Positions 47,269-56,640 of a stretch of 64,000 bases of DNA are shown here, one piece after another. Below the pieces are notes generated by a model. It saw only the letters and a list, made by a program, of their open reading frames with translations, did no database searches and was not told the origin of the DNA. The stretch comes from Diabrotica undecimpunctata (Eukaryota > Arthropoda > Insecta > Coleoptera > Chrysomelidae). The stretch is from contig NC_092807.1 in assembly GCF_040954645.1 (NCBI RefSeq), positions 76,834,021 to 76,898,020 on the forward strand. Reading direction: 5' to 3'. The stretch's first letter is position 1; each line of letters opens with the position of its first letter. The position numbers were made by a program, and so were the translations under genes.

Positions 47269-47955
47269 CTACATTTTTATAAATTTGTCGAAGCCTTTAC
47301 GATATCGTCCGTTAGAAATATCGAAATCCTTAACAATAACGAATGTACCGTATTTGTCTTTCCAACATTCGGAACAAAATTGTTTAAATTGGTCAAATGT
47401 CATGTCAGGTGAGACGTGATCGTCAAAGACGTGTTTTAAATTTAGCTCATCCTGTTTAAACAATACAATAAGGTTAGCATTATCACGCAAAAGTTGTTTA
47501 CCTGCGCGACTGTATGATTGACATAGGTATGCACAATCGATATCTTTATGTCTACCCATACAGTAATATTCACGTATTGTTATTTGTGGATCAGTTGACA
47601 CATCATCAAAAATGAAAACAGAATTTGGTTTAGCTTTACTGGGACTTATTACATCGTCATTGTCTTTAAATGGAAAATAGCCTACTTTTTTCACAGACTC
47701 CAACACTTCCTTCAAAAATTGGTATTTGGGTTGAAACAACGACTTTGAATAAACATAAACATTTTTGAATTTAGCGCCATTCAGGTCAAACAGTAATGCC
47801 AACATAACATTAGTTTTGCCACATCCACTTGGACCACATATGATAGCACGAAAAGAATGTGGTAGCAATGCACCATGTTTACTGGTTCTTGTCACGTTAT
47901 CGACAAAATCTAAGTTTTCCACTGCTAGTGTCTTGTCTTGTTGAACGACATTCAT
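47269..47955 (-). CDS. Polinton DNA-packaging ATPase (FtsK/HerA type)
   Basis: The likely start is MNVVQQDKT (47955); an upstream ATG at 48021 is less likely because it runs into the divergent promoter. Numbering from that upstream ATG, the Walker A motif CGPSGCGKT lies at residues 62-70 and the Walker B motif VFIFDDV at 135-141. A later GRHKDIDCAYLCQSYSRAG segment carries the usual sensor glutamine. The product would pump DNA into the capsid. The frame is intact and its length (about 228 residues) is normal for the family. Its stop is two bases before the next gene's ATG. Confidence 0.9.
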   Translation of the reverse strand: MNVVQQDKTLAVENLDFVDNVTRTSKHGALLPHSFRAIICGPSGCGKTNVMLALLFDLNGAKFKNVYVYSKSLFQPKYQFLKEVLESVKKVGYFPFKDNDDVISPSKAKPNSVFIFDDVSTDPQITIREYYCMGRHKDIDCAYLCQSYSRAGKQLLRDNANLIVLFKQDELNLKHVFDDHVSPDMTFDQFKQFCSECWKDKYGTFVIVKDFDISNGRYRKGFDKFIKM

Positions 47956-48025
47956 CTTGTGATTGAGATGTATTTTATACAATTGGTTATATAAAGGAAT
48001 TTTTTGTAAGAAACAATTCATTTCA
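47956..48025. promoter_or_regulatory. Probable divergent promoter region
   Basis: Only 70 bases separate the ATPase start (minus) from the PLA2 gene start (plus). The stretch is AT-rich (TTTTATACAATTGG). The minus and plus gene blocks of the element diverge here. Confidence 0.45.
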
Positions 48026-48802
48026 ATGTTGGTTGTTCAAGGTGAAGGAGTTTTAAATTCTCTTATCAATAGTCTACCGTTTGAATTACATGCTCCTGGT
48101 TACCAATATCTAGGACCTGGAACAAAATTACAGAAACGTCTAGTTCGTGGAGATTCTGGATTAAATCCATTAGATCGAGCTGCGAGGGATCACGATATCG
48201 CATATTCCCAAAGTAATTCATTGAAAGATCGACATAAAGCAGATTGGGTGTTGGAAAACAAAGCGTGGGAACGAGTTAAAGCAAAAGACGCAACTTTAGG
48301 TGAAAAAGCTACTGCCTGGTTTACTACTACAGCAATGAAAGCTAAACGAAAACTGGGTATGGGTATGAAACGTGGTAAAGGTGTTGGTTCATTTAAGCGA
48401 CATGTACTACAACCAATTATTAAAACGTTGAAACGTACTCCTCAGTCACCAAATCTACGTAAATCAGCCTTAGTTGCACTTGCAGCAGCTAGAAAAGCCG
48501 TTAAGAATGTAGGTGGGAAAAAGAATGTACGAGTTCCACGAATCATTCCATTCGAACCAAAATCTGGTGGTATTTTGCCTTTAATCCCCATCTTTGCAGG
48601 CTTATCAGCTCTTGGAAGTTTGGCGGGGGGCGCGAGCGCAATCGCTAAGAGTGTAATTGATTCAAAGAATGCCCAAAAGAAACTAGAAGAAGATAAACGT
48701 CACAATAAAGCTATGGAACATCTAGGTAAAGGATTATACCTTCGAAAAAACGCTAAAGGTGGCTTTGGATTATATTTAAAGAAGTCAAAAAACTACCGCT
48801 GA
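48026..48802 (+). CDS. PLA2-domain virion protein (parvovirus VP1-type phospholipase)
   Basis: 258 residues from MLVVQGEGV (an in-frame ATG at 47963 is less likely). Residues 22-33 (HAPGYQYLGPGT) form the Ca-binding loop of a secreted-type phospholipase A2. Residues 47-60 (NPLDRAARDHDIAY) carry the His-Asp catalytic pair. This layout is known from the unique region of parvovirus VP1, where the enzyme helps particles leave the endosome, and from adintovirus virion proteins. A basic region (AKRKLGMGMKRGKG) and a hydrophobic Gly/Ala-rich helix (FAGLSALGSLAGGASAIA) follow. The protein ends in HLGKGLYLRKNAKGGFGLYL, a typical minor capsid peptide. All key residues are intact. Confidence 0.88.
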   Translation: MLVVQGEGVLNSLINSLPFELHAPGYQYLGPGTKLQKRLVRGDSGLNPLDRAARDHDIAYSQSNSLKDRHKADWVLENKAWERVKAKDATLGEKATAWFTTTAMKAKRKLGMGMKRGKGVGSFKRHVLQPIIKTLKRTPQSPNLRKSALVALAAARKAVKNVGGKKNVRVPRIIPFEPKSGGILPLIPIFAGLSALGSLAGGASAIAKSVIDSKNAQKKLEEDKRHNKAMEHLGKGLYLRKNAKGGFGLYLKKSKNYR

Positions 48803-49161
48803 AGCTACCTAATAGACCATTGACTAATGTGGAGTTGATTAAATTTGCTAAACTACTTAAAATTTCAAATTTTCGTGGTGTGTTTATGAGAGATAATTTG
48901 CCGCGTAACCCTCGTAAACATGAATGTGCTATAATTAATCTCGACATTTCAACGAACCCCGGTACACATTGGGTAGCTTACAAGAAGATAAACAACAACA
49001 TAGAGTACTTTGATTCATATGGTTGCTTGAAGCCACCGCGAGAACTAGTATCATATTTGAACGGCGGAAGAATTTTCTACAATAACGATCAATATCAAAG
49101 TTATAACCAAATAAACTGTGGACATTTGTGCTTAAAGTTTCTTTACAATGCAACCATCTAA
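48790..49161 (+). CDS. Adenain-like cysteine protease
   Basis: The catalytic order of the adenovirus/Ulp1 family is clear: His in PGTHWVAYK, Asp in EYFDSYG, and Gln/Cys in QINCGHLCLKF at the C-terminus. It would cleave capsid precursors. The N-terminal conserved part (TNVELIKFAKLLKI, NFRGVFMRDNLP) has no ATG before it. The frame opens only after a TAA that lies inside the PLA2 gene, and the first ATG (FMRDN) is within the conserved region. Translation may start at a near-cognate codon (TTG 48820 or CTG 48799), by splicing, or from a lost ATG. About 114 conserved residues are intact. Confidence 0.82.
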   Translation, partial: KLPLKLPNRPLTNVELIKFAKLLKISNFRGVFMRDNLPRNPRKHECAIINLDISTNPGTHWVAYKKINNNIEYFDSYGCLKPPRELVSYLNGGRIFYNNDQYQSYNQINCGHLCLKFLYNATI

Positions 49162-49387
49162 GGAAATCTTGAGACGTGCCATTCACATTTTTATGGAAAA
49201 TATAACGAGCGGTGTTTGGTATGAACTACCTCAAGATATTCGTCACGCACTAGAAGAATATTTACCTTGCAAGAAAGATTATGATAAACATGAATGGAGT
49301 GATATTTGTGGCATGTATATGGAAAGTAAATGTGTATTTTGTGAAGTGCCATATTATGAGAAAAATAAAACAAAAAAAAACATGTAA
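49148..49387 (+). CDS. Small Polinton ORF, unknown
   Basis: 79 residues from MQPSKEILRRAIHIF, overlapping the protease end by 14 bases. It has four Cys in the second half (LPCKKDY, ICGMY, CVFCEVPYY), which could bind a metal. The ORF is flanked on both sides by conserved element genes in the same orientation. I do not recognise the family. Confidence 0.45.
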   Translation: MQPSKEILRRAIHIFMENITSGVWYELPQDIRHALEEYLPCKKDYDKHEWSDICGMYMESKCVFCEVPYYEKNKTKKNM

Positions 49388-49464
49388 CAGTATAAGAAAA
49401 ATAAAAAGAATTTTTTAACATATTTTGTTATTTAACTTACTACATCTTATACCACATATCAGTC
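49388..49464. other. Short spacer before the capsid genes
   Basis: AT-rich sequence (TATTTTGTTATTTAA) that may hold a late promoter. No element is certain. Confidence 0.3.
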
Positions 49465-50185
49465 ATGTCTCGATTGTTGACCCTGACTACTACAAACGAG
49501 TTTTCGTTTACTCCTCAAGTACCTCTTATGCTTGATCCGTTTCGACAGTATTATGTAGCAGTGTTGGGATTTCATACATTTAATTCAATTCCAAACATCG
49601 ATGGTGAAAAGTTTTATTTCTATGAGCAAAATGATCGTACAAAGCTGCCTGCGTAATATTGAAATTCCATCCGGATGCTATGAAATTACTGATATCGAAG
49701 CGTACATTCGAAATGAATTAATGCATAAATACAATTCGGTTCGGGAGTTTACTTTAAGACCGAACAACAATACGCTTAAATGTAAAATTTTTTGTCAGGA
49801 TCACACCATTACTTTCGATAAAGACGATAGTCTTGGAAAATTACTGGGATTTTCCTCAAATAGAATTTTGACCCCAGGAAAAATGCATTCTTCAGATGAA
49901 CCTGTCAACATTATAAAAGTATCGAGTCTACTCTTTGAATGCAACATTACCGAAGGAGCCTTCTACGAGGACAGACCTGCGCACACGATTCTACATTTTC
50001 CGATAAGTGTTGATCCTGGTTTTTCTATAGACGAACGTCCTCATAATCCTATATACATACCAGTAAGCAACAGCATACGTGAAATTACCAAAATTACCGT
50101 TAGTGTAGTTGATCAAGAATTAAGACCTGTTAACTTTAGAGGAGAGAAAAGTACGCTGCATTTGGATTTTAAGGAAACGATATAG
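49465..50185 (+). pseudogene. Minor capsid (penton-type) protein, frameshifted
   Basis: Begins MSRLLTLTTTNEFSFTPQVP and FRQYYVAVLGFHTFNSIPNI, the N-terminal beta strand region of Polinton minor capsid proteins (single jelly roll at the vertex). A one-base shift between about 49628 and 49650 ends the first frame. The rest continues one frame over with IPSGCYEITDIEAYI, LGKLLGFSSNRIL and FPISVDPGFSIDERP. It ends in a strand-rich tail (ITVSVVDQELRPVNFRGEK). Conserved residues are preserved on both sides, so the shift is recent or a sequencing error. Confidence 0.78.
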
Positions 50186-50312
50186 ATGGGTTTAATTATA
50201 AAACAAAACTCTACACACCAATATCCATTAGTCTCACACAAATCCTGCAAGCGACGTGACGTGTCTGCTGTCAATAAAGCTTTTCTTGTTTCCATTGGAT
50301 TAAAGTTGAAGG

Positions 50313-51566
50313 ATGTCAAAACGTCAATATATTCGACGACAGGTTCAGGAACCTCAGCCACCTATTTTCGATATTTACCAAAAACCTCTGTTCGACGATA
50401 CTATTAGAAAAGAAGAATTTCGTACGTACACACCTTACATCAAGTCATTTAACAATAGCGATGTTGTTGAATTTATCATAAATCAATCAGATGCATTTTT
50501 TGCTATACACGAAACACTTTTGGAAATTAAAGGAAGTATAAAGAAAGTGGGTAATGGAACTGTTTCTCTTGCACCGAATGCAGGAGCCTTTTTGTTTGAT
50601 ACATGTACATATACCCAAAGTTCACACGATATGGAAATAGTTCGAGATCCAGGCGTAGTTAGCACTATTCGCAGTTTGTTGTGTTACACTCCTAAAGATT
50701 CTAAGTTTCTCAGTACCGCAGGATGGAACTATCCGAATAATCCACATTTATCAGGAGACAGCTTTAGTTTACTGATTCCGATAAAACATATTTTTAACAT
50801 TTTCAACGATTACACTAAATTAACTTATGGTCGTCAAGTGTTTCGATTTGTTCGGGCACGTAATGATAGAGATTGTATTTTAGTGGAAGAACCTAATGCC
50901 ACAACGACAACGACAGTATCTTTAACTGTTACTAGCATGGAACTCAAGGTCAAACATGTCTTTCCCAATGATGATGTGAAAATTGAATTAATGACTCCGA
51001 TTAAGAATAATACGCCGATAACTATACCTTTCCGTAAATGGGAGCTTAATGAACTACCTTCACTTACGGCAGGATCTCGACGTGAGATATGGAGTGTAAA
51101 GACAACTTCAGCTGTTGAACGTCCACGCTATGTCATTGTAGCTTTTCAAACTTCTAAACGAGATGATATTCACGCCAATCCAACGTCATTCGATCACATT
51201 AGAATGTCAAGCATACGAGTGGTTATTAATGGAGACTATTGGCCTAACGAGAGAATGCAATTAGATTTTGATAAAAATGACTATGCTATAGCTCACTACA
51301 ACTATACCGAATTCTTTCCCAGTTATGCTCATTCGTCAACAAAACATCCCATCTTGGATTATCAGGCATTTAAAAAATATACCTTGTTTACGTTCGACTG
51401 CTCCAAACAGGATGATACGTCATTCAGATCAGGAACTGTTGATGTTAAGTTGGAAATCGAAGCAGATGAAGGTTTTCCGGCAGGCACTCGAGCGTACTGT
51501 TTAATTGTTCACGACAGCCTACTCGAATACTTTCCTCTAACTGAAGTTGTCAAAAATATCATTTAA
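50313..51566 (+). CDS. Major capsid protein (double jelly roll)
   Basis: 417 residues starting MSKRQYIRRQ. The order of strands fits Polinton/adintovirus hexon-type capsids: FRTYTPYIKSFNNSDVVEFI and IHETLLEIKG at the start of the first roll, then HDMEIVRDPGVVSTI. LTVTSMELKVKHVFPND and ITIPFRKWELNELPSL link the rolls. ERPRYVIVAFQTSK, RVVINGDYWPNERMQLDF and FTFDCSKQDD follow in the second. It would form the trimeric capsomers. The frame is undamaged over its full length, which is striking in a remnant. A separate ORF at 50186-50407 overlaps its start and is probably not real. Confidence 0.9.
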   Translation: MSKRQYIRRQVQEPQPPIFDIYQKPLFDDTIRKEEFRTYTPYIKSFNNSDVVEFIINQSDAFFAIHETLLEIKGSIKKVGNGTVSLAPNAGAFLFDTCTYTQSSHDMEIVRDPGVVSTIRSLLCYTPKDSKFLSTAGWNYPNNPHLSGDSFSLLIPIKHIFNIFNDYTKLTYGRQVFRFVRARNDRDCILVEEPNATTTTTVSLTVTSMELKVKHVFPNDDVKIELMTPIKNNTPITIPFRKWELNELPSLTAGSRREIWSVKTTSAVERPRYVIVAFQTSKRDDIHANPTSFDHIRMSSIRVVINGDYWPNERMQLDFDKNDYAIAHYNYTEFFPSYAHSSTKHPILDYQAFKKYTLFTFDCSKQDDTSFRSGTVDVKLEIEADEGFPAGTRAYCLIVHDSLLEYFPLTEVVKNII

Positions 51567-51615
51567 AAAGATTAAATAAGTTGAATAAAGTGTTAGTAGC
51601 AGACAGGCAGTCATC

Positions 51616-52107
51616 ATGAGAATAGCGTTCGTAGACATTCAGGGATTCACCGTAGATGGGTGGTTTGTACCCAAAGAGCTTAGCATTGAAATTGGAAATA
51701 AACGATGTCATTATATATTTACGTCTCCACAACCGTTTGCTACATTAAGTAATCAAGATAAGAAGACTGCTGCGTACTTGGAGAAAAACGTTCATGGTCT
51801 TCGGTATTCTAATGGGGATGTTGAATATTCCAAAATAAATGAAATACTAGAATCTAAGCTGTTGTACGCAGCTGACTACATTTACGTTCGCGGAGAACAA
51901 AAAGCAGACTTTTTACAAAAGAAATGTCATATTTTTGGAGTTTTTCCCGTCATTATTGATGCTTGCAAGTTTGATGGTACACCTTGTGCTACTGGAAACT
52001 TTATTCATAATGCCAATCCATGTCACACCACTGGATTATTTTCCTGCACCGAGAGAAATGTGGATCACCTCCGCCAATGGTTTTGTGAAAAGATATTACC
52101 TATGTAA
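51616..52107 (+). CDS. Putative RNase H-fold nuclease, arthropod Polinton family
   Basis: 163 residues. The N-terminus FVDIQGFTVDGWFVPKELSI has the D-x-Q-G-F start that I recall from an uncharacterised family common in arthropod Polinton-like elements. YIYVRGEQKADFLQKK and a later Cys/His-rich end (CHTTGLFSCTERNVDH) also fit. The arrangement suggests an exonuclease-like fold, with Asp 7 as a likely metal ligand, but the activity is inferred. It is intact, and its gene is convergent with the next two. Confidence 0.6.
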   Translation: MRIAFVDIQGFTVDGWFVPKELSIEIGNKRCHYIFTSPQPFATLSNQDKKTAAYLEKNVHGLRYSNGDVEYSKINEILESKLLYAADYIYVRGEQKADFLQKKCHIFGVFPVIIDACKFDGTPCATGNFIHNANPCHTTGLFSCTERNVDHLRQWFCEKILPM

Positions 52108-52181
52108 ATTAGACTTTTTTAAATAAAATATTAAACGTATTATTTTAGTTTTATTAAAAACAAAAACACAGTCTTCCTTTT

Positions 52182-52607
52182 TTACATATTTACTTTAATG
52201 CAAGAGGATTCACATTTGCGATTTACAAAAAATTTTATAATAATATTAATCGTTAGAAATACATTTATTACTAATACGATAGTTAAAAGTATAATCGATG
52301 AACCATAATGTCCGATGGCATCATTATTAGTTTTGTACCATTTTGAATTACTTTCGGTGTTATTTGGGGATATTAGTATGATCTTGTAGAATGCTCCTCC
52401 TGACTTTGGTATCTTTTTGAAAAATACTGGAAGCTGGCCATAATTCACAACATCATGATCCATTAGAGCCCATTCAGTTCGATTACAATCAGTTTTTACA
52501 TCGTTAAAACATATCGCTATGTTCTTAACATTATTTGGAACGTTTGTATAAAGGACATTATTAACAATAGCTGTGAGAATGATGAACGAGGTTGTTAGTT
52601 GAGACAT
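52182..52607 (-). CDS. Small type I membrane protein of the Polinton
   Basis: 141 residues: a hydrophobic N-terminal signal-like stretch (SFIILTAIVNNVLY), then a 75-residue outside part with two Cys and NRT and NNT glycosylation motifs. A long transmembrane helix (IILLTIVLVINVFLTINIII) and a short Cys/Lys tail (NRKCESSC) follow. Polintons are not usually described with a glycoprotein, so this may be an envelope-like or cell-surface accessory. The ATG overlaps the end of the next gene upstream by 13 bases. I do not recognise homologues. Confidence 0.5.
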   Translation of the reverse strand: MSQLTTSFIILTAIVNNVLYTNVPNNVKNIAICFNDVKTDCNRTEWALMDHDVVNYGQLPVFFKKIPKSGGAFYKIILISPNNTESNSKWYKTNNDAIGHYGSSIILLTIVLVINVFLTINIIIKFFVNRKCESSCIKVNM

Positions 52608-52786
52608 CTTGTTGGCTGAATTCTTTTTAACGGGTATTGTGTTGTTTTCGGTAATTTTCTTTCTGACAAATGAAAGTCTGCAAATCGTTTTTCAATTGCA
52701 GTTCTATCTTCGTACCACTGTATATCGGCTTTTAACTTTTGTATTTTCTCGTAAAACTCTTCTGATCTACACCGTATGGAAGACAT
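52595..52786 (-). CDS. Short coiled ORF upstream of the membrane protein
   Basis: 63 residues, MSSIRCRSEEFYEKIQKLKA then WYEDRTAIEKRFADF, mostly helical and charged. It overlaps the following gene by 13 bases as in a compact viral genome. Function unknown, and the ORF could still be chance. Confidence 0.4.
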   Translation of the reverse strand: MSSIRCRSEEFYEKIQKLKADIQWYEDRTAIEKRFADFHLSERKLPKTTQYPLKRIQPTRCLN

Positions 52787-52800
52787 TGATGAAATGAAGC

Positions 52801-53200
52801 ACGTTTGACGTAAAGAATAAATATATATTAATTTTATATTTGTTTTAAATTTTCCTTAGTCCTGACCTGTGTCTAATAATAAAATATTTATGTGTTAAAT
52901 AGTATGTACATCTTAATTGGATTTTGTTGTAAAAAAAAGCATCATAATTTGATATTTGACAAGATTTGGTAGCTAAATAATTTATAAATTATTGTTGAAA
53001 AATGGCGGATGCCAAGTGACTAGTAGTGACATCTAGCAGATAAAAGTTGAACTATAAGTCAGTAGACTCCTTCCACGGCGCGTCGGGCATGTGACGTCAT
53101 CTGTCTCTCTCCAACACATTGATAGAACGCTCTCTCTCTAACACATTGATTTCCCTATGCCGGGCGGAACCGGCATAAACACTCTACTTAAATGTATATA
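52801..53200. other. Right flank of the Polinton remnant, no gene
   Basis: No PolB trace or terminal repeat found. At 53095-53150 CTCTC..CAACACATTGAT occurs twice, and 53155-53176 has the inverted pair TATGCCGG/CCGGCATA. Confidence 0.45.
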
Positions 53201-53980
53201 TAATATTCTTTTTTCTGTCATTTATTTTAAATATAACATGTCACTTATATTCTTCTTGCTTATTTATTTTTATTCGTAATACTTATAACGTACGTAATAA
53301 CGTACCCGTTGTTGCAAAAAGCAACAACGGGTACGAAAGATATCAGGTATCAGGGGTGGTATTTGTCAATCTAAATGCCGCCTACGACACATTAAATTAG
53401 AGGACATTTCTCCAAAAACTGTATGACGAACTGTAAACATCGTTTTATCCGCGTATATCTACAGAACAGAAGATTTTTCGTATCATTCAATGGTAATATG
53501 GAGAACGCAGAAAAACGGTCTCGCTTGGGGTAGCGTAATGGCACCTACACTGTATTACATTTACACAAATGATCAACAGATACCAGTAGATACTAGGATT
53601 TTCATGTAGACGATACATTGCACAACCAAAAACTTTTGTTGCTGGAGTGGAAAAAAAACTAATAGATGCCTTAAATATAATAAAAATAAACTACGATTTA
53701 ATTTTAAGCCAAACCCCGAAAATCTTAGGAGCGCTCCTTCAATTTTCCCAATCTTTCACAAAACTGAACATCCAATAGTGTGATGAAATCCTTGAACTCT
53801 GAATGTCCTATAAATACCTTGTAGATAGTTTATATCGCATGTTGTCAATCACAGAATCTTGTTTAAAGCTAAAAGGCAAACTAAGGATCAGAAATAGTAT
53901 GCTCCGCAAGCTTGTCAGCTAAAAATGGGGCGCACATCCTTTCACCCTTAAAACGTAAATGCTTGCACTCTTCTTCTTGC
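53201..53980 (+). pseudogene. Jockey-like LINE RT fragment, copy 2, with hairpin
   Basis: After the shared hairpin (53301-53335) the plus strand reads degraded LNAAYDT, NRRFFVSFNGN and GTYTVL.HLHK, the same order as 57390-58750. The 5' part is truncated exactly at the hairpin. Confidence 0.7.
53301..53335. repeat. Perfect 15-bp hairpin
   Basis: CGTACCCGTTGTTGC, five A, and the exact inverse. The same junction as 13042-13076. Confidence 0.9.
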
Positions 53981-54890
53981 TTAACTGTCTTTTTCCTTTT
54001 ATTCCGATATACTCTGTACGAGTACTAGAAACCAATTCGTTAAGGATTTTTGCTTAGTTGAGGAGATATGTTGTGGAATGCAATTTCTAGATTCCCCATG
54101 TCTCTAATAACATCTTTATCGACGTCTGTTTTTCCTTGCAATTATTAGAAGGCACAGATTAAAGCAAAATACTGAATTTGGTTTCAAAAATTGGTTTACG
54201 TTTTTTAACCAAGTTTGACATCTTGGCGTCTATGCATGTGTCCGATCTACCTTAAGCGATTTATTTTCCTAAACAATATATTTATAAGAGCTTTCTTTAT
54301 TTAGTATGTTTACATGTTCTTATTCTATACGGATTTGTAGCAATATGATAATGAGGTTAAAAAAGTTTTCTTATTATTTTTCATTCAAATATTCGGAGTT
54401 CTTCCTTATTTGTTTTAGTCATTGTCCATGATTCGCATTCATGTATTAAAATAGGTCTGAAGTGAATTATGCTTTGTATTTCTTTAGTGACATTAATATT
54501 AACCGTGATTATTAATCTAAGATATTTCAAGTGTTCCATACTTTCGAAATTATAGTTGTTGACTTTAATATTTTATCTAGATGTATTGAATTGCTTTCTT
54601 CTGTTGATTCGCTTGTATTTGGTTTTTATTTTGTTGATTTTAAGTGAAACATTTTTCGTGCTCTCTTCACTTTGTTGAAGATGTCGTTTTCGGACGGGAG
54701 AGAGTTTCTTATAAGATCAATATCATTATCAGATGCTAGGACTGCTTTGTACCTTGAGCCATTAATGGATTGCATTTTAAATAGACGTTATTTCTATTTT
54801 AGTAAGCTGTTCATTAAATTTTTGAATATTTGAATCGAGAATCTGTATTTTATTCAACTGTTTTATAACACAGAGTTTCTTGGCGCCTAT
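53981..54890 (-). pseudogene. RTE-like LINE tail
   Basis: On the minus strand 54380-54545 reads MEHLKYLRLIITVNINVTKE, IHFRPILIHECESWTMTKTN and EELRIFE, the thumb of an RTE-like RT. 54575-54880 is the piece shared with 13225-13485. Confidence 0.65.
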
Positions 54891-55094
54891 CTTCATCTCT
54901 GTTTTTTTTGTTTAGCGTATCATTATTCTTCTTTCTATGCCGTCCCCATTAACGGAGGTTGGCGACCACATTTCTAAAAGTATCTCTTGTCTTTTGCAAC
55001 GTGGAATAATTCGTCTACAGTCATGTTTGTCCAGTCACGAATATTTCGCAGCCATTACTTCCTCTTTCTACCTATTCCCTTTTTGCCATCGACT

Positions 55095-55442
55095 CTACCC
55101 TGCATGATGGCCTGCAGAAGACTTTATATTCCTTAGTATGTGTCCCAGGTATGCAGTCCTGCGTACTTTTATTGTTCTCAACAATTTTTTGTCTCGACCC
55201 ATCCTTCTCAGCACTTCCTCATTGGTGACCCTGGCAGTCCATGGAATGCTCAAAATTCTGCGGTATATCCAAAATTCAAAGGCTTGAAGCTTCTTAACTA
55301 TTTGCGCTTTTACCGTCGATATTTCTACTCCGTACAATAGTTGAGACCAGACGTAACATTCAACAAACCTCAGTCTCAGCGCAGTATTCAGATTTTTGTC
55401 ACAGAACAATTGCTTGAATTTTGAGAACGCTGGCCTTGCCAT
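55095..55442 (-). pseudogene. LINE ORF2 C-terminal fragment
   Basis: A single open stretch of 115 residues: ARPAFSKFKQLFCDKNLNTA, RFVECYVWSQLLYGVEISTV, FEFWIYRRILSIPWTARVTN, VRRTAYLGHILR. This is the post-RT region of an insect LINE. It seems to be inserted in, or retained within, the composite repeat, since the 13.5-kb copy lacks 54890-55640. Confidence 0.85.
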
Positions 55443-55639
55443 TTTCCAGATTGCCAGATTTCTTAGTCTGAATCTAATTCTTTGTTGATGTAAGCTCCTA
55501 GATATTTATATTTTTACTACCGTATCATTATTAAAAGGATTTTGCTAAATGTCGATCTAGGGAATCCGGTGGTATGTACACGATGTTTCCATAACCAACG
55601 TTCGAAAATTTGTCTTACTGTAAAGTCATGACGATTTTA

Positions 55640-56640
55640 CTAGGAAATATAGTGCTGTTTAATAATAATAAAGTTCAAGCAACAATTCCTATATGCACTA
55701 ACTTGGTACTGATATCTCTGCTCCCCGATACCAGGTAGCAGTCCCGAAAACATTAAAACTGCTACACTCATGCTTCCAATTATCCAACGATTAGCCAGTC
55801 CAGGACTATACGCCTTATTATGGTACTGATATTGCTGCTGTCCCTCATAAGTAAATATAATATGCAAGAAAGGTTTTGGCAATTTAATAGGATTTTGCAT
55901 GTTAGAATATTATTTCTCCGAGAAAGTGAAAAATATCTATTTGCTATCCGGATTTAATCCATAGATTAAATATTAGAATGCTATAAAATAATGCTATTAG
56001 CAGCAAAAAACGGTCTGATAGTAAGTAATGAGAAAACTAAATAAATTTTCTCTAACATAGAATAACGCTGTCACATAAGAAATAAAATGGAATATTCAGG
56101 GAGCTAACTGATGTAAATATAACCCACATAACACTTTTAAATCCAGAAGTCTAATACAAATTCCTAAAATCAGGATATATAAAACAGTGATTAAACCAGT
56201 GCTATTGACTGAAAATGTGACGAGAACGCTGACAAAACAATGTAAGTAAAACTTAGGTATTAATTAGATTAGGATTACTAGAAAAGTCATCAGAATTATT
56301 TTCCAACTTACAAAGGTCCGAATACTAACCAATACCGAACCGGAACTAATGCCAAGGTCTAACAGATATATAAAGATAGCAACGTCATACAAGAGACTAA
56401 ATCTCAACGCCAAAGTTACGCTGGCTATATCCAAAGGCTTTCTAATAACTGCATTGCCAAGTTAAACTGGGAGAATGCCCCGAGAGAAAAAATGCCCTTA
56501 GGACGTCCACGAATCAACAGGGAAGGTAACATATGGTCAGATTTAGGAATTTTGGGACTACCTACCGACCCATTATATTTATCAACACATGCCTGTACAA
56601 CCAACTGCTATCCAACCTACAATCAATACTTATCTGTTGG
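55640..56640 (+). repeat. Third copy of the 330-bp repeat plus LINE tail
   Basis: 55668-56000 matches 13556 and 15905. From 56160 the plus strand reads IYKTVIKPVLLTENVTRTLT, SNRYIKIATSYKRLNLNAKV and PLGRPRINREGNIWSDL, the C-terminus of an RTE-like ORF2. Confidence 0.65.

Larger units (their letters stand above)
44482..52800. mobile_element. Polinton/Maverick (adintovirus-like) remnant
   Basis: A block of viral-type genes: integrase, two coiled-coil proteins, a DUF8207-like protein, packaging ATPase (all minus), then PLA2 protein, adenain-like protease, small ORF, minor capsid, major capsid and nuclease-like protein (all plus), then two minus-strand small genes. Integrase, ATPase, protease and double-jelly-roll capsid together define Polintons. 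The PLA2 gene points to the adintovirus-like branch. Protein-primed DNA polymerase B and terminal inverted repeats are missing. The left end is cut inside integrase, and the right limit is uncertain (52.8-53.2 kb). Confidence 0.9.

Noticed and set aside
50186..50407. 73-residue ORF between minor and major capsid genes
   Set aside because: It overlaps the major capsid start in another frame, has no recognisable features, and is probably chance.
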